A stretch of 64,000 nucleotides of DNA from Montifringilla adamsi (lineage: Eukaryota > Chordata > Aves > Passeriformes > Passeridae). This document shows positions 11,706-23,560 of the stretch, in pieces. Under the pieces are notes generated by a model. That model was not told where the DNA came from, ran no database searches, and was given only the letters and a program-made list of their open reading frames with translations. The position numbers and the translations under genes are program-made. How positions within the stretch are numbered: position 1 is the first letter of the stretch; each line of letters begins with the position of its first letter. Location: positions 1,860,001 to 1,924,000 of the forward strand of contig JAGGNK010008337.1 in assembly GCA_017590115.1 (NCBI GenBank), read 5' to 3'.

Positions 11706-14700
11706 AAAAAAGCATCCCAGCAGCCATGCATTGGATGATTGTGTTTTTAACAGTAGGGCCATGATCCAAGCTCAGTCCTCACTCTGCCAGGTGAGTAAAG
11801 GCATTTGAGAAGAGCCTGACCAGAAGAACAAGATGAAGAATAGCTCCCTCTGGCCTAGATTAATTTTCTTGATATACTTCAAGCAACACCTTCAGCACAC
11901 TCAGCCGTTAAGCCAGTCCCAAAACCAAATGAAAAATAGGACTCAAATGCCCTCCCATCTCCTCCCCCATTCTCAACAAATCAGTTGTAATGTTTGTAGC
12001 TGGCATTACTAAGTATTCTTTTTCAAAATATTTTAAAAGCCCCAACATCCAAACTGATTCATTATTCCAAAAGATTTTAACTTCAAGTAAATGTCTCATT
12101 CTTTTGAAAAAACACTTCTCAAAAAAAAAGTCTGATCTCCTTTGCATAGGACTCTACATCTTGCCAATCAGACTGAAATACCTGCATCTCTAAGACAATT
12201 CAAAAAATAAAAGAAAGGTGCCATTTTAAACATTGTTCTTGCATATCAGATCCCCCACCATAACGACATGGTTGGAGTTTGAAACTAATGCCAGGCGGAC
12301 CTCGGGCAGGGCTGAAAACACCTATAAGGTACAACATGTACCTGCCAACTGCACCATTTCCAACTGAAGTCTAGGGCCTTTTTAAGTTATCTGCTCCCTT
12401 AGTCATCTCCTGCTTGTACTTTCCCATTTTCCTACCAGCCACAGCGAAATCTCAAAGGCTGTGTTAAAAAAGGTGGTACACTCGACCTTTGAACCACATA
12501 TTGCTGAAGAACTCACTGCTATTTTAAGTAGAATGATCAAACATACTATTTCCTGAGATAAACACAGCATGCTGAAGTGACATATTTCAAAATCTTCTGT
12601 TGTTTGGAATAATCACATTCTGAGAAGAAAGCAGTGATCCAAATCCCTGCTAGTAATGAGCAGGAATGCTGCCTGAGTATTATCAGTGATCCTGCAGTTA
12701 CCATCCTAAGATGTCTGTAACTACTGCCAAAAACAACACCACTTACCCATTCACAGAATATTCCCAACAACTGCAAGTTTGTTCCTGACTTCAATATCCC
12801 TTTTAGTCTGAAAAGAAATTACCACACTGATTTATTCTATAGATCTAGTGCTTCCTGTGGGTAATCAAAGTCTTCATAAGCATCTGCAGCTTCAATTGCT
12901 TAATTTCTACCGCTCTGGAGAGCACACGTGTGTAAAGGAGCCAGCTGGATGCTGCTGGTTGTTTGTGCATCCTCACCCAGAATCATTCCCATCAGTTACA
13001 GCTAAAATGATTTATACCATGGTGGGCCCTAGGGGCACTAGGCAGGACCAGGGCACTGTACCCCTGCCTGCAGAGCTCGGTCTGTGTGCACAAGGAGCAG
13101 CAGATGCAGCAAGGCAAGGCACTCATGAAACATCTGGCAGCAGCAAGCCCAGAGCAAAGATCTTCTCGCGAGGGAATTCTGTGAGTTTTGTCTGCTTCAA
13201 ACTCTTCCCTAGGATAACGTGGGTGCCAAGTCGAAAGGCACTGTTCTAGATCCTAGGATTTCTCTTTTTGTGGAAATCATTGCTGACTCTCGGGCAATAC
13301 TGCAGGAGAACACCCAAAGTCAGATTAGTGGCTAGTGGCAGAGCGAGGACATCCAGCCGACCAGCAGCTCCTGTGGGACTCCCCCTGCTAGCTGGGGCCA
13401 GACAACCTGAGGGCTCAGCCCTTTGCAAGATGCAAAGCAGAAGGACTCATTTTGCATATGTGATTAGTACAGCCAGGACACTCTTGCACAATAAAGCTGC
13501 CCTCATTCATGTGGACTAGATTCAAAGAAAAATGTCAGCGAGAGCCGGTCCATTTCTTCAGCGGATTTGAATGAAAAGAACAATTTAGAAAGATCAGTTG
13601 CTTTTCTCCAGTCACAAGACCACATAATGTCTTTTAAGGCCACTTCCCTTAATTCTGTTTAAAGGCTTCTACCTTTCCTGAGCTAACAGAGGCTGTGCAC
13701 TCAGCAGCTTTTCTGTGTGTGAAATTCTCCCTAAATCAAATGGAAAGGCATTTGCATATGAGCTCCCGGGAGGCAGAACTTGTCATCCTCATTTTCTGTC
13801 TCTTGACATGAAGAAAAATGGATTTATCAGCAAACTAGAGAAAACAGCCTTTTGCATATTTTTGTACAAAACAATTCAAATAGTGAGGAAAGGGGAGGAG
13901 CTTTTTCACAATCCAAAGGCAGAATTAGTGTCCTCGGGACACAATGGCATCTGAGGGAGACCATCAGCTACTCAGTGTTTAATATGGGACTCTGGTAGCT
14001 GCTTATGATTTCTAATGCTCAGGCTTACAATCAAAGACATCACTGATCTCAAACAGTAAAAATCCCTCTGTTTTTCATTTAAGTGTCTATGGAATGTTTT
14101 TCCCACCTATTGACTTGCTGAAATTAGATGGATTTTTCTCAAATATGAGATACCTCTGTATTTCCAGGAGCACAGACTCAAGCTGTCTTAGGATACATCC
14201 TCACCACCTCTGGTGAGCAGGACCTGAGTCGGTTGGGTCTAGACATGAGCAGCCACAGTACAAAGCAAGTGCACCCTAATGATCCTAGGTCACCACACAG
14301 CTCTCACCCAGGGAGTCTCTGGGGAACTGGCCTTTCTTTTAGATGAAGAGCTGTAAAAAGACAGAGAAAGACAAGCCAGGCTGGAATGACTTAGCTTCCA
14401 CCCAAAGTGTGACTACCCCAAATCAACCCAAAGCCCATATTCTAATCTTGCTCCCAGGTCTGCTGCTGTCATCTGTGTTGATGAAAGTGCCGAGCTCACT
14501 GCAGGGTTTTGCATGGGACACAGAAAATATAAAGTACAAGTACTAAATGCCCAACCTGACTGTGTGCTGAAGGCACAAGCTGCAGATCAAAGGTGCCATG
14601 ATAAAAGAGAGTTTGAACGTTGCAGAGCTTGCAAAGTGACACTTGAGTTTTTCAGAAAGTCGAATCTCACAAAAGCCTATCAGCTTCCCAACAGCAACAT

Positions 14701-15107
14701 TGCTGAGAACACAGCTGAAAATGGATGTCCTACAAGCAATCAGCTGTGGATCTCCACAAAAAGGAAGCTCCAACGAACTTCTCAGATCTCTCTTCAACTT
14801 CTAATCAACTATAAAGAGCAACAAAATTACAGAAGCAGGAAACCATGCTTCCTACTCTTTCATGGCAATCCTTTGAAACTCCTCCACTAAAGCAAAGATT
14901 TAAATACTTTCCTAGTCATAAAATAATCTTGCTTGTTTTCATCAGTGTGCCAGTTTCAGACACTTGGAAAATTCTCCTCTCACCTCAAGCAAATAATACC
15001 CACATGCAGCTACTGAGTTTCATTAGCTTTTGTTTGCCACAGGAAGCCCTCCCAGCACTGCCCAGATGGGTAGAAAAGGAAGGGCAGCTCAGGACAGCCG
15101 AGTCAAT
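11706..15107. other. noncoding stretch with possible regulatory sequence
   Basis: No coding gene recognised. The longest open frames are 133 codons (12848-13249) and 125 codons (14513-14890), both without motifs. The part 13450-13960 holds three identical POU/octamer-like words and reads like conserved noncoding sequence (separate entry). Confidence 0.6.
13450..13960. promoter_or_regulatory. candidate noncoding regulatory segment with three octamer-like sites
   Basis: The nonamer TTTGCATAT occurs at 13451-13459, 13751-13759 and 13851-13859, all on the plus strand. The middle copy sits inside GCATTTGCATATGAGC, which contains the ATTTGCAT core bound by POU (Oct) factors. I noticed no other exact copy on this strand of the window. 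The intervening sequence is unique, without simple repeats. Regulatory function is inferred from motif clustering alone. Confidence 0.35.
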
Positions 15108-15285
15108 GAGTGAAACAGGAGTCAGGACATGCAAATGTTGGGTTTGATTCTGTCTCAGGGTACCTGAGTAATCCTGAACAGGTCATGGAGAACCTTGCTC
15201 TGCCTTAACTCTCCAGTTACAAAATGCAGTGGTAATTCCCTGCCTCAGAGGAATACCACGGTGCTGCAATCATGAAGGCTCAGCT
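15108..15285 (+). mobile_element. MIR/CORE-SINE-like copy, diverged
   Basis: MIR-type SINEs are tRNA-derived, non-autonomous and ancient in amniotes. The order of landmarks fits: CAGGAGTCAGGACATGCAAA with GGGTTTGATTCTGTCTC (the tRNA-like box B area), then CCTGAACAGGTCATGGAGAA (for TGACCTTGGGCAAGT). CCTTAACTCTCCAGTTACAA and AATGCAGTGGTAATTCC (for CTGTAAAATGGGGATAAT) follow, then a CTGCCTCAGAGGAATACCAC core. Divergence is high and both ends are approximate. Confidence 0.55.
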
Positions 15286-18200
15286 ACTGTGGTGCTGCAG
15301 CATTTATAAATATTTAAAGAGAATGAAATCAGAAGGGAGCAAAAGACAGGGGGTTTTAAACCACTTTAAATTTACTTTTTCCACTATGAATACAAGTATG
15401 GAATTGGTAAAACCAAGTAATCTGATCTTACTACAGTGATGCCACAACAGGCAAAGTTAATCATAATGTTAGGGCAGCATAGTGTAGAAATGTGTTTCTT
15501 TTTGGCACTGTTTTTTTTTACTGGTTGTCACACAGCCCCAGGAGTTGAATGAGTCAAGATATGGGAAAAAGAGCCCATCATCATGGCAACACTCAGTTTG
15601 CCTGCTACTTTCATGAACTCTTCATCTAAGCCCCAGGTTTTCCAACTCTCCAAGATGTGGAAATAACGTTTGCAGATGCTTCCTCTTTGCTCACACTGAA
15701 GTTGGAACTTGACACCTGGTGGCACAATAGGGGTCCAGAAAGGTCTGAAATGAAGCCTGATACTCACATGTACCAGCACTGACTACATGGCACACCTCGT
15801 CCTATAATGGATTCCAGAAAGGTCCACACCTTCCATTCCTCACATTGGAAGTAGCAGCAAAGCCTGTCCCCAACACGATCCAGATGTTTGGAAAGGCAAT
15901 TGCAGGTGCGGACAGTTACCTTGTATCACATCCTCAGGTGATGTGAACTAATGTTGAACTTCCAGGAGTTACAGCCCTGAGCTCTTGGAAGATGGCAGCG
16001 TTCAATAATGTGATACACAAGACTTCCAATGGTTAAACTGAGATCTAACAGCAACACTGCACGTGTGTTTTTAAGGACGTCAAAATATTCCACAACTTAA
16101 GGAGCCATATTCTGATTATTCCAGCTTTTGCATTTCCCTTGACTGACTGGCTCTTCCAAGCCAAATCTCTTTAGGAGTGCTCAGACAACTCCAGGAAGAG
16201 AAAATGGATTAGCCTGATGTTCTACACGGTGCCTTTGTGGCAGTCCAGCATGGCAAGATCCTGCCACTTCAGCAGCAGGTACTGAGAACTCACGTAGGTC
16301 TGCTTAGCAGTTACTAAATACACATTATTTTGCAGAAAGCATAAAACTAACAAACATAATGGATGTTGGGGTGAGACATGCCGTGACTGCTTTTCCACCC
16401 AATGCCATATGTGCAGAGCTTTTCTTTTGGCAGTACAATACCCAGCGGTTCAAGCCCACAGAGACCCAAAGTTTATTGTCTGCCAGATGGGCTGTGAAAT
16501 GTATACTGTTCATAATGGGATTATGCAACTTGTGCATTGTTTGAAAAATAATCTGAGCATTATCCTTTCTAGCCTTTTAATGGGTTTCCCTTTTATACAA
16601 ATTAGGAAATCCAATTTTTCTTTTTAAATACTTGCTGTAGATATCTGCTTTCAGCTTTACAAATGACATCTTATTCAGGCACATACTTCAACAGTATTAA
16701 GGAAAACCACAATTTTTTTTTTTGCATAAATGAAAGTACAAAGAACATATTATTGTATGGAACTATACATATTCACTCTGATGACATACCTGTATTTCTC
16801 AGGGTCCCAGAAATAATGAACAATACATAATGACACAGTTGCTACGATTCACAGCTGTGAGCTCCAGTAGAAGAAACAGATATATTCTTGCAGTTCTTGA
16901 AGGCAATAAAATTGTGCTTAAATGATTACCTGAACTAGAAACTGTGCAGTTCACCTAAACTTCTCATGGTGATTTTCTTGTAGTCATTGACACTCCCAAG
17001 GATTTCACAGAACTTAAATACAAACATATTCAAAATTAGGTGACTCCTCATCATCAGATTTTCATATTCCTCTAATCCACCATTCTGCCCATCACCAGAA
17101 AACTGTGGCCTCACAAATGAAACTATGTGCCCTTAAAATAAGGTTCAGCATGAGCAGTGCTGTTCCTTGAGCTCTATACACTGATGTCTCCTGTCTATCA
17201 AAGCTCTGCCTGTTTCACACTCATCCCTTGCTCATCCTCCTCTCTGAATTCTGATAGGTAGCGCCTTTGAAATCCACTCACACTTCATCCAGCAGTGAAC
17301 ATGGACCAAGCTCTGGGATATGTCTTCAGCACCACCAGTGCCAAGCAGGGCAGGTTTGCATCTTACACCACACTCCCAGGCTTCTCATGGGATCAAATGG
17401 TTTATTTGATTAAGCTCTGGGGCTGGTTTGAACTCAGGAAATTTAGTGTTATTTGGGAGTCAGGGCTTGGGAGAACTTCCAGAGCTCACCAAAGAAAAGA
17501 TGCAAAGTTCTGTTGATCGCCATTGGGTTTGGATCAAGTGCTCAGGAAACATTTCTCTTCTTACCAGTACTGCAGAAATTACCTGGAGCTCTTGTGACAA
17601 GGTCCCAGATCCAAGCTCTGTCTGCTGCAAGGCACCACCAGGAACACGTGTAAAGTGCTGTGTCCATGAAAAGGCCCTCGAGCTCTGACATTCAAGGCGT
17701 GCCAGAAGCCAAGGCCACTGGTGGCACCTTCCATCTAGACAGTCTGCTACACTACTCTTTCATTAGCTATAGCTTGAACTAATCTTATTAGCACTAATGC
17801 AGCATCAGCCTGGAGGCCAAAGGGTTGAAATGTCCCTTTTGCACACAAAACTAACGTGACACTCCCAAGTAAGGATGACTGAGCTTTGAAATGGTGCAGA
17901 ACAGACATTTTTATCGCTCTCTCAGAATCTTCCCCTCCCGCTCCCCCTGCCGTGGGGAATCAGGGATGGGATTCACCCACAGGTGGCAGTGCTTCAGTGG
18001 CAAACACAACCATGCTGGGATCCTGCAGAGCCAAACTGGCTGCAAAAGAACATAGATACACATGGCCCGGTGTTAATACGGTTCCATAGTCAAAGCAGCT
18101 GGAAAATGAGTGAAAAAAAGAGATTGAGTTTCTCTGGGTTAAAGATATTACAAGGGAGAACAAGAATGAATAGTGGCCTGTAGCCACTTTGAACAAAGTA

Positions 18201-21200
18201 AAATGTGGAATATTACCTGATTTAAAATCATGAAATTGAAGAGAATTAACTGATAGACATTTTTCAGTTCCCCTCCAACTAAGAGGAACGAAAGGATTTG
18301 ATAAGCTATGGAAACTCACTTAGTAAAACCACAGCATTAATTCTTGTGATAAGGAAGCAGTTATTTTTCTTGAAAGAGTTCATTGTTCATAAGTAATTTA
18401 AGGACAAATTCCAATTCAGGAAAATACATTTCATATCAAAATTTAATATAACATCCAAGAGTGACAGGAAATTTGGGGCAGAAGGATTAATTTTTTTTAA
18501 GTCCAATTCTTGAGGTCTATTTTAATACTGATTCATAAAACTGTTGCATTAGTCAAACATTTTTGAAGCTGTGATTTGCTAGTGGTTTGGCTCCTTTGGG
18601 GAGGGGAGAGCTTGAAAACATTCTTGTCTTGGCCAGAAGGTATGAACTTGTTCTTGCTTTTGACCTCCTCTGTGGTGCATTAATTCAAATATTGGTGCTG
18701 CAGTAGAAAAATGAAGCGAAAATGTGAAAAAACATTTGAGCAAGGCTCTGCTGTGTTACATGTTGCATAACAGCATCAAGTACTTTGTGTTGGCAATAAT
18801 CTGAACATCTCCATCTTTTTTCCTCTCCAACATTCCTCAAATAATGCTCCGGACTTTTTAAGACATTGACTTTGTGTCTTTTTATTTCATTCTGAGTAAG
18901 TTTTAAAACATCTGGCGGTTTCCAGGTTTTCTCTACATTCATTTAAAACTGGAAAGTTAAATTCTCCTGTAAGTCCTGGAGTTCATGCGTTAAGAAAGTC
19001 CATGACAACTAACAAAACACGAAAAAAGAAATGTATGGCAGATGCAGGCCTAGTTTATTCTGTTACAATCAGAACACTGAGGAACTGTTTGCGTCCCAGG
19101 CAGTGGGAGGCAGCTGACTGAGGGAACCTGGGCCCTGGCAGAACCACAGTGTCAGCTGCAGAGCAGGACTGGCACAGCAGGAGAAGGAAACTCTCCATGC
19201 ATAAAGCACCTTCCTTACACACAGGGCTGTCACCAGCTCGGGTTCTTCCCCTTGCACTCCACCTTGGCCGGGCCCTCTTGCAGCTACATAATCAATCCCT
19301 TCTTTTCCTGCTGACTTCATGATGACTATGTTTCTCCCTGACCACTCCTTCACTTTTTCATTTTGCCTCTCCATTTTCTACCATTCCTTTAGTAAAGGTT
19401 AAGCCAATTGAAAGCTTTCAGCAGAAGCATTCAGTCACCCAGGAGCCTTGTGGTGCCTGCTTGTCCTCAGAATGGGCATAGAGCAGGCAGCAGCAAAGGA
19501 AGCTTTTCCATGCACTGTCCCACTCGGGATGCTGAGTACCTTGACCTGCAGGTCTTCTCCCATAAGGACACGAGGGTACTTCATTATCTTGTAGCACCTT
19601 TAGGTTCCTCAGTAAGAGCTACAGCATCAAGGGTGGGGCTGTCAAATGCTGCCAGTTGGGATGAGATCATCTGGCTGAGGACACAGCCCAGAGACCATTT
19701 GCTTTTACCTGGGCTCGAAAGGCCACTTTGCTTCCAGCCAATAACCAAAGCCTACTTGATTCACAGAAATGACCGGCTGATGAGGCACTTCACATTTCAT
19801 TATTGAACCTCTGACCAACCCTGTCCAGACCCCAATTTTCCCTTCAACAGTCCAACTGGATACCCTAAATAAGTCAAAGCACAGTGCCCAGCAGTCACAC
19901 GGTGCTGACTTTCCACTGCTCTGAACAGCAAATCCTGCACTCCTACAAATATTTCTGAGCTCCATGTCAATAAACAGGCCCATCATAGAAGTGTAAAAAT
20001 AACTCCATTGGAACCGTGCTCCAAGACCTTTCACATTGCTGGAGAGGTGCAAAGATTCTGCAGTGTAAATAACAATCAGGTTGGTAATTTCTATGCATGT
20101 TCTTGTTTTCAATTACATTTAGATTTGTTTCAGTTGAAAATGAAGCTTGAACTGATGCCAGATTTATTTTTTTTAAATCCCAACACATTTTAGATTAGCT
20201 GTGAACAGTTATTCTTTTCCATCTCAGCCTACCACTTTAAAAGGACACAGAAGAGTAGCTTAGATTCAGGATCTGCTCCAGTGGAGAGGACCTGATCTCT
20301 TGCCATGAGCACAGGTGCTTCTGTATTGAAGCATTAATCAATCCAAGTCCCATCGGACCACTTTATTCTGTCAGTATGGCAGGCAGGCAGCTGTGGGCTT
20401 TCTTCAGAAGCTCATGAGGTCACTCCATTTCTTTAAAGCAGAAATAATGACTCTCCAGCAAAGAGTGAGAGTTGGCAGCTCTGATGCTGGGATGATGTAA
20501 TTGTACACAGTGGTGATGTGAGATTTTTCTTGGTTCCTAGAAGCCAATACTGCAACATACTAACAACAGCATTTGCTTAAAATTTTTGGACAAGAAAGGA
20601 GACCGAGTTTCTTGCACAAACCAGCAGTGATCATAAGAGAGTGAAAGGTCAGGAATTGGCTGTCAGAATTGGAGGCAGTCAGGGCCAAGCTGAGGTGCTG
20701 AAAACGCAAGGTAAGCGAGCAGCGCAAGGAGCTGGCTGCTCCCCTGCACTAACACACACAACTTTATACCCTGAGCACCCAGGGCCACCTCCCTCTCCAT
20801 GGCTCCTCTGCTAACAGCAGGTTACCTTCTGAGCCTTGCCATGGGTAAAATGAGGGGATGGAATTATTTGCTATTAGCAGGCTCCCCCAGAGTAAATACA
20901 TGGCACTGTGTACCTTGGCAAAATGGGGTGGACACCTGACACTGAATCAGCTTTCTTGGGTTTACTGGTGTGGGTGAATTGACTGAAAAATAACTACTTT
21001 AAAACAGAGCCATGCTTTTCTTTTCTACAGCTAAAGAGAGGAGCCTGGAAGGACTAGGCAGGTTGAACAACTGGATAATGAAAATACCTAATCACCTAAA
21101 TTCTGGGAGGTTTCAGGAGCTGAGCATCTTGTAGTACCCCAGTGCTTTACTTCTTGGGTTTGAAAGAGCAGAGTGGTATTTAACAGAAACAGACAATGCC

Positions 21201-21768
21201 TGTAAGAAAATGCTGGGCCACACTTGTCTGACCAAACTTTCACAATATTATATTCCCTGCCTGTGTTTCAGTATTGGACTATATAAGGATTCAATACTTG
21301 CAGTGTAAAAAAAAGAAGCATAATCTTTGCATAATCCTAATTGTTTTAGTCTAATTGGTCTAAACAATTTTACAATTGATACAGGTACTTATCCCAGAAA
21401 TTGAGCAAAATCAATTAATGTGGCAGGTGAATCAGCTAATAAAATACAACATTTAGGAGAGAAAGATCAGCTGCTCAGGGTTGAGAAGCTCCAACTGATT
21501 CTCTAGCAACTGATTCCCAATTCCCACTGCAGTCTGTCACATAGATGGGGCATGCAGCACCTCTCCCTTCAGAAGAGGAAAATTCAGAATTCACGCAGCT
21601 GTTCTCTTACTACAAGAGAACTGGGAAAACCCAATCCAATCTAATACATAGGCATTCCATATTAGAGCTCAGGACACTGAACTACACTGCTGCACCACAC
21701 ACACAGACAGAAGAGTTACGTGGGTCATCGACCATTGTATATTCTCCTACTGAATCATAATTAGAGAT

Positions 21769-21800
21769 TCTCCTTTACTCCTTTATTTCTCCTTTACTCC
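21769..21800. repeat. imperfect CTCCTTTACT tandem repeat
   Basis: TCTCCTTTACTCC occurs twice, separated by TTTATT, forming a pyrimidine-rich imperfect tandem repeat. Confidence 0.6.
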
Positions 21801-22540
21801 ATCACTGCTGCTCAGTAATTCTGTGATGAATCTGATTCACTGTGCAAACACAGCATTCAGCAGACCTCAGAGTGTCATGTCTAAAAGGGAAGCACCATTT
21901 CACTTCCATTTCTTTTACCAAAAGGCCACTAAAACACCTTATTCCCCAGAGGCTCCTGCCTCCCAATGCCCATGGAAGCAGGCATTTTGCAAAGGCCAGG
22001 CTGGGCACTTCCTCTGCCCAGCTCCCAGGGCACTCTCAGGGAGCCCATGCTCCCAACCAGAGGCTGTGGGCACTCAAGTCCTTTTCCGGACTCAAGTTGC
22101 TCAAGAAAATACTCCATTACTTCCTAAGCTAAATCAAATGAATGAGCACGACTCACAGTAGCTTTTCTCCAGCTTCTCTGCCCACCACAGAGACTCCTGA
22201 GCTGGCAGAGGCCAGTGTCACTGCACTGAAGCCAATGGAATGATGCCCATTTATACCAGCTGATGATTCAAAACTCTAGACTTTCTCTCTGGCACACATT
22301 TCTTTTCCACCAAGCCCGGATGTAAAGCAGAGCTTAGAACAGAGGTGGAAACACCGCTGGTTTAAATTCACATTTTGTCCCTTGCAGCTGCATCACAACA
22401 GCAGGAAATTTGCAGAAATCGCTTCAGTGTAGCTATGTGTCCCAAGGGATGAAGGAAAATCCAACATGTCCATAGTAAATAGATACCAGCACAGAGCCAC
22501 AGCACAGCTGGCATCAAGGTGAGGTTCTGACTAACCCCCA

Positions 22541-22563
22541 GCTTTTCCAACTTTTCCAACTTT
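22541..22563. repeat. 9-bp tandem repeat (TTTTCCAAC)
   Basis: TTTTCCAAC is present in two full copies, followed by a partial third (TTTTG). Confidence 0.75.
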
Positions 22564-23270
22564 TGTGCACAAGTAAGCACTAGAACAAGTGCTTGTAGCT
22601 ACATGGAAGATGCAGGGTGCAGAAATGGAGAACAGACTGTGTGAAGGGCCTTTCCTTGCAGAGAAGGTGCTCTGTGTGAGACTCACAAGCACTGTTGGCT
22701 GAGTTAGCTCTGAACAGCTAGATCACATCTGGGGAGGGATTCCAGCTTGACTTCTGCAATTATTGTCTTATGCCCTCAAGCATGAGATTTTATTATCCTT
22801 ATCTTGGCAAGCATGACATTACTTATTGGCCACAGCCTGACTGCAGAGAGGGAGGACTGGCTTGCTACCATTCCCCACTGGGTGGCTGCTAAGCAACTGT
22901 CCCCAAAGTTGGAGGGAAAGGAGAGAAGGTCACTGAGATCATTCCTCAGCCACTTCCAGCTAAAGCCTGGGGAGCACAGTCTGAGAGGAAATAATGACCC
23001 AGGGGACCCATGTGACCAGGCATCTCCTGCATTTGGAAATCAGAGTCACCTGGCTGGTAAATAACAGAGAGATGTTCCCAACAAAAAGGAGCCATGCAAG
23101 GACAATTATGTGTTCTCATTTCTGGGAGGCTGAAGTCTGTAACAAACTGGAAAGTGCATCCTAGCCTGCTGCTAAATTAATGCTGCTTCAGACAAGTCTT
23201 GTATGTGGTGCAATAGTGACATAAAGTGGCCTGGTGGGGAGAAGGTTGTGGCATTTCCAAGAGACCATGC

Positions 23271-23560
23271 AGTGTCACAGAGTCACAGAATGGTTTGGGT
23301 TGGAAGGGGACATCAGAGATCATCTTGTTCCAAGACCCCTGCCACGGGCAGGTACACTTCCCACCAGACCAGGCTGCTCCAAGGCACATCCAACCTGGCC
23401 TTGAACATTTCCAGGGATGGGGCAGCCACAGATTCTCTGGTTCCAGTGCCTCCTCACCCTCACAGGGAAGATTTTTTTCCTAATATCCAATTTAAACCTA
23501 TTCTCTTGAATCCATTCCCTCTTGTCCTGCCACTCCAGGCCCTCCTAAATAGTCTTGCCC
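23271..23560 (-). mobile_element. CR1 LINE, 5'-truncated, minus strand
   Basis: Read on the plus strand, the segment starts with the reverse complement of a CR1 3' end: TCACAGAATGGTTTGGGTTGG, then GACATCAGAGATCATCTTGT. It continues through CAGGCTGCTCCAAGGC and CAACCTGGCCTTGAACA to the reverse of the RKKIFPVRV region and stops near CTAAATAGTCTTGCCCC. Translated on the minus strand, the end reads MISDVPFQPKPFCDS, comparable to the FQPKPFYDS end of the copy at 5088-5628. About 290 bp of 3' sequence remain, so endonuclease and reverse transcriptase are missing. The open frame of 150 codons on the opposite strand (23203-23655) is its antisense shadow. Confidence 0.93.

Larger units (their letters stand above)
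15286..23270. other. noncoding stretch, no gene recognised
   Basis: Unique, locally AT-rich sequence. The longest open frames are 135 codons (minus, 19705-20112), 132 codons (plus, 19408-19806) and 119 codons (minus, 17960-18319), none with a domain I recognise. The first two overlap on opposite strands. A short segment near 20820-20880 has a MIR-like ATGGGTAAAATGAGGGG word but too little flanking match to call. A 9-bp repeat lies at 22541-22563. Confidence 0.65.

Noticed and set aside
11391..11762. Very phenylalanine-rich minus-strand and lysine-rich plus-strand open frames resembling membrane or basic proteins
   Set aside because: They are translations of the A-rich/T-rich low-complexity tract.
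13050..13110. Possible third copy of the ancient repeat at 35951 and 54420
   Set aside because: GGCACTGTACCCCTGCCTGCAG would need the central part to be deleted; the match is too short.
20820..20900. Possible further MIR-like SINE around ATGGGTAAAATGAGGGG
   Set aside because: Only one landmark matches; the head and the TGACCTTGGGCAAG region are not visible upstream.
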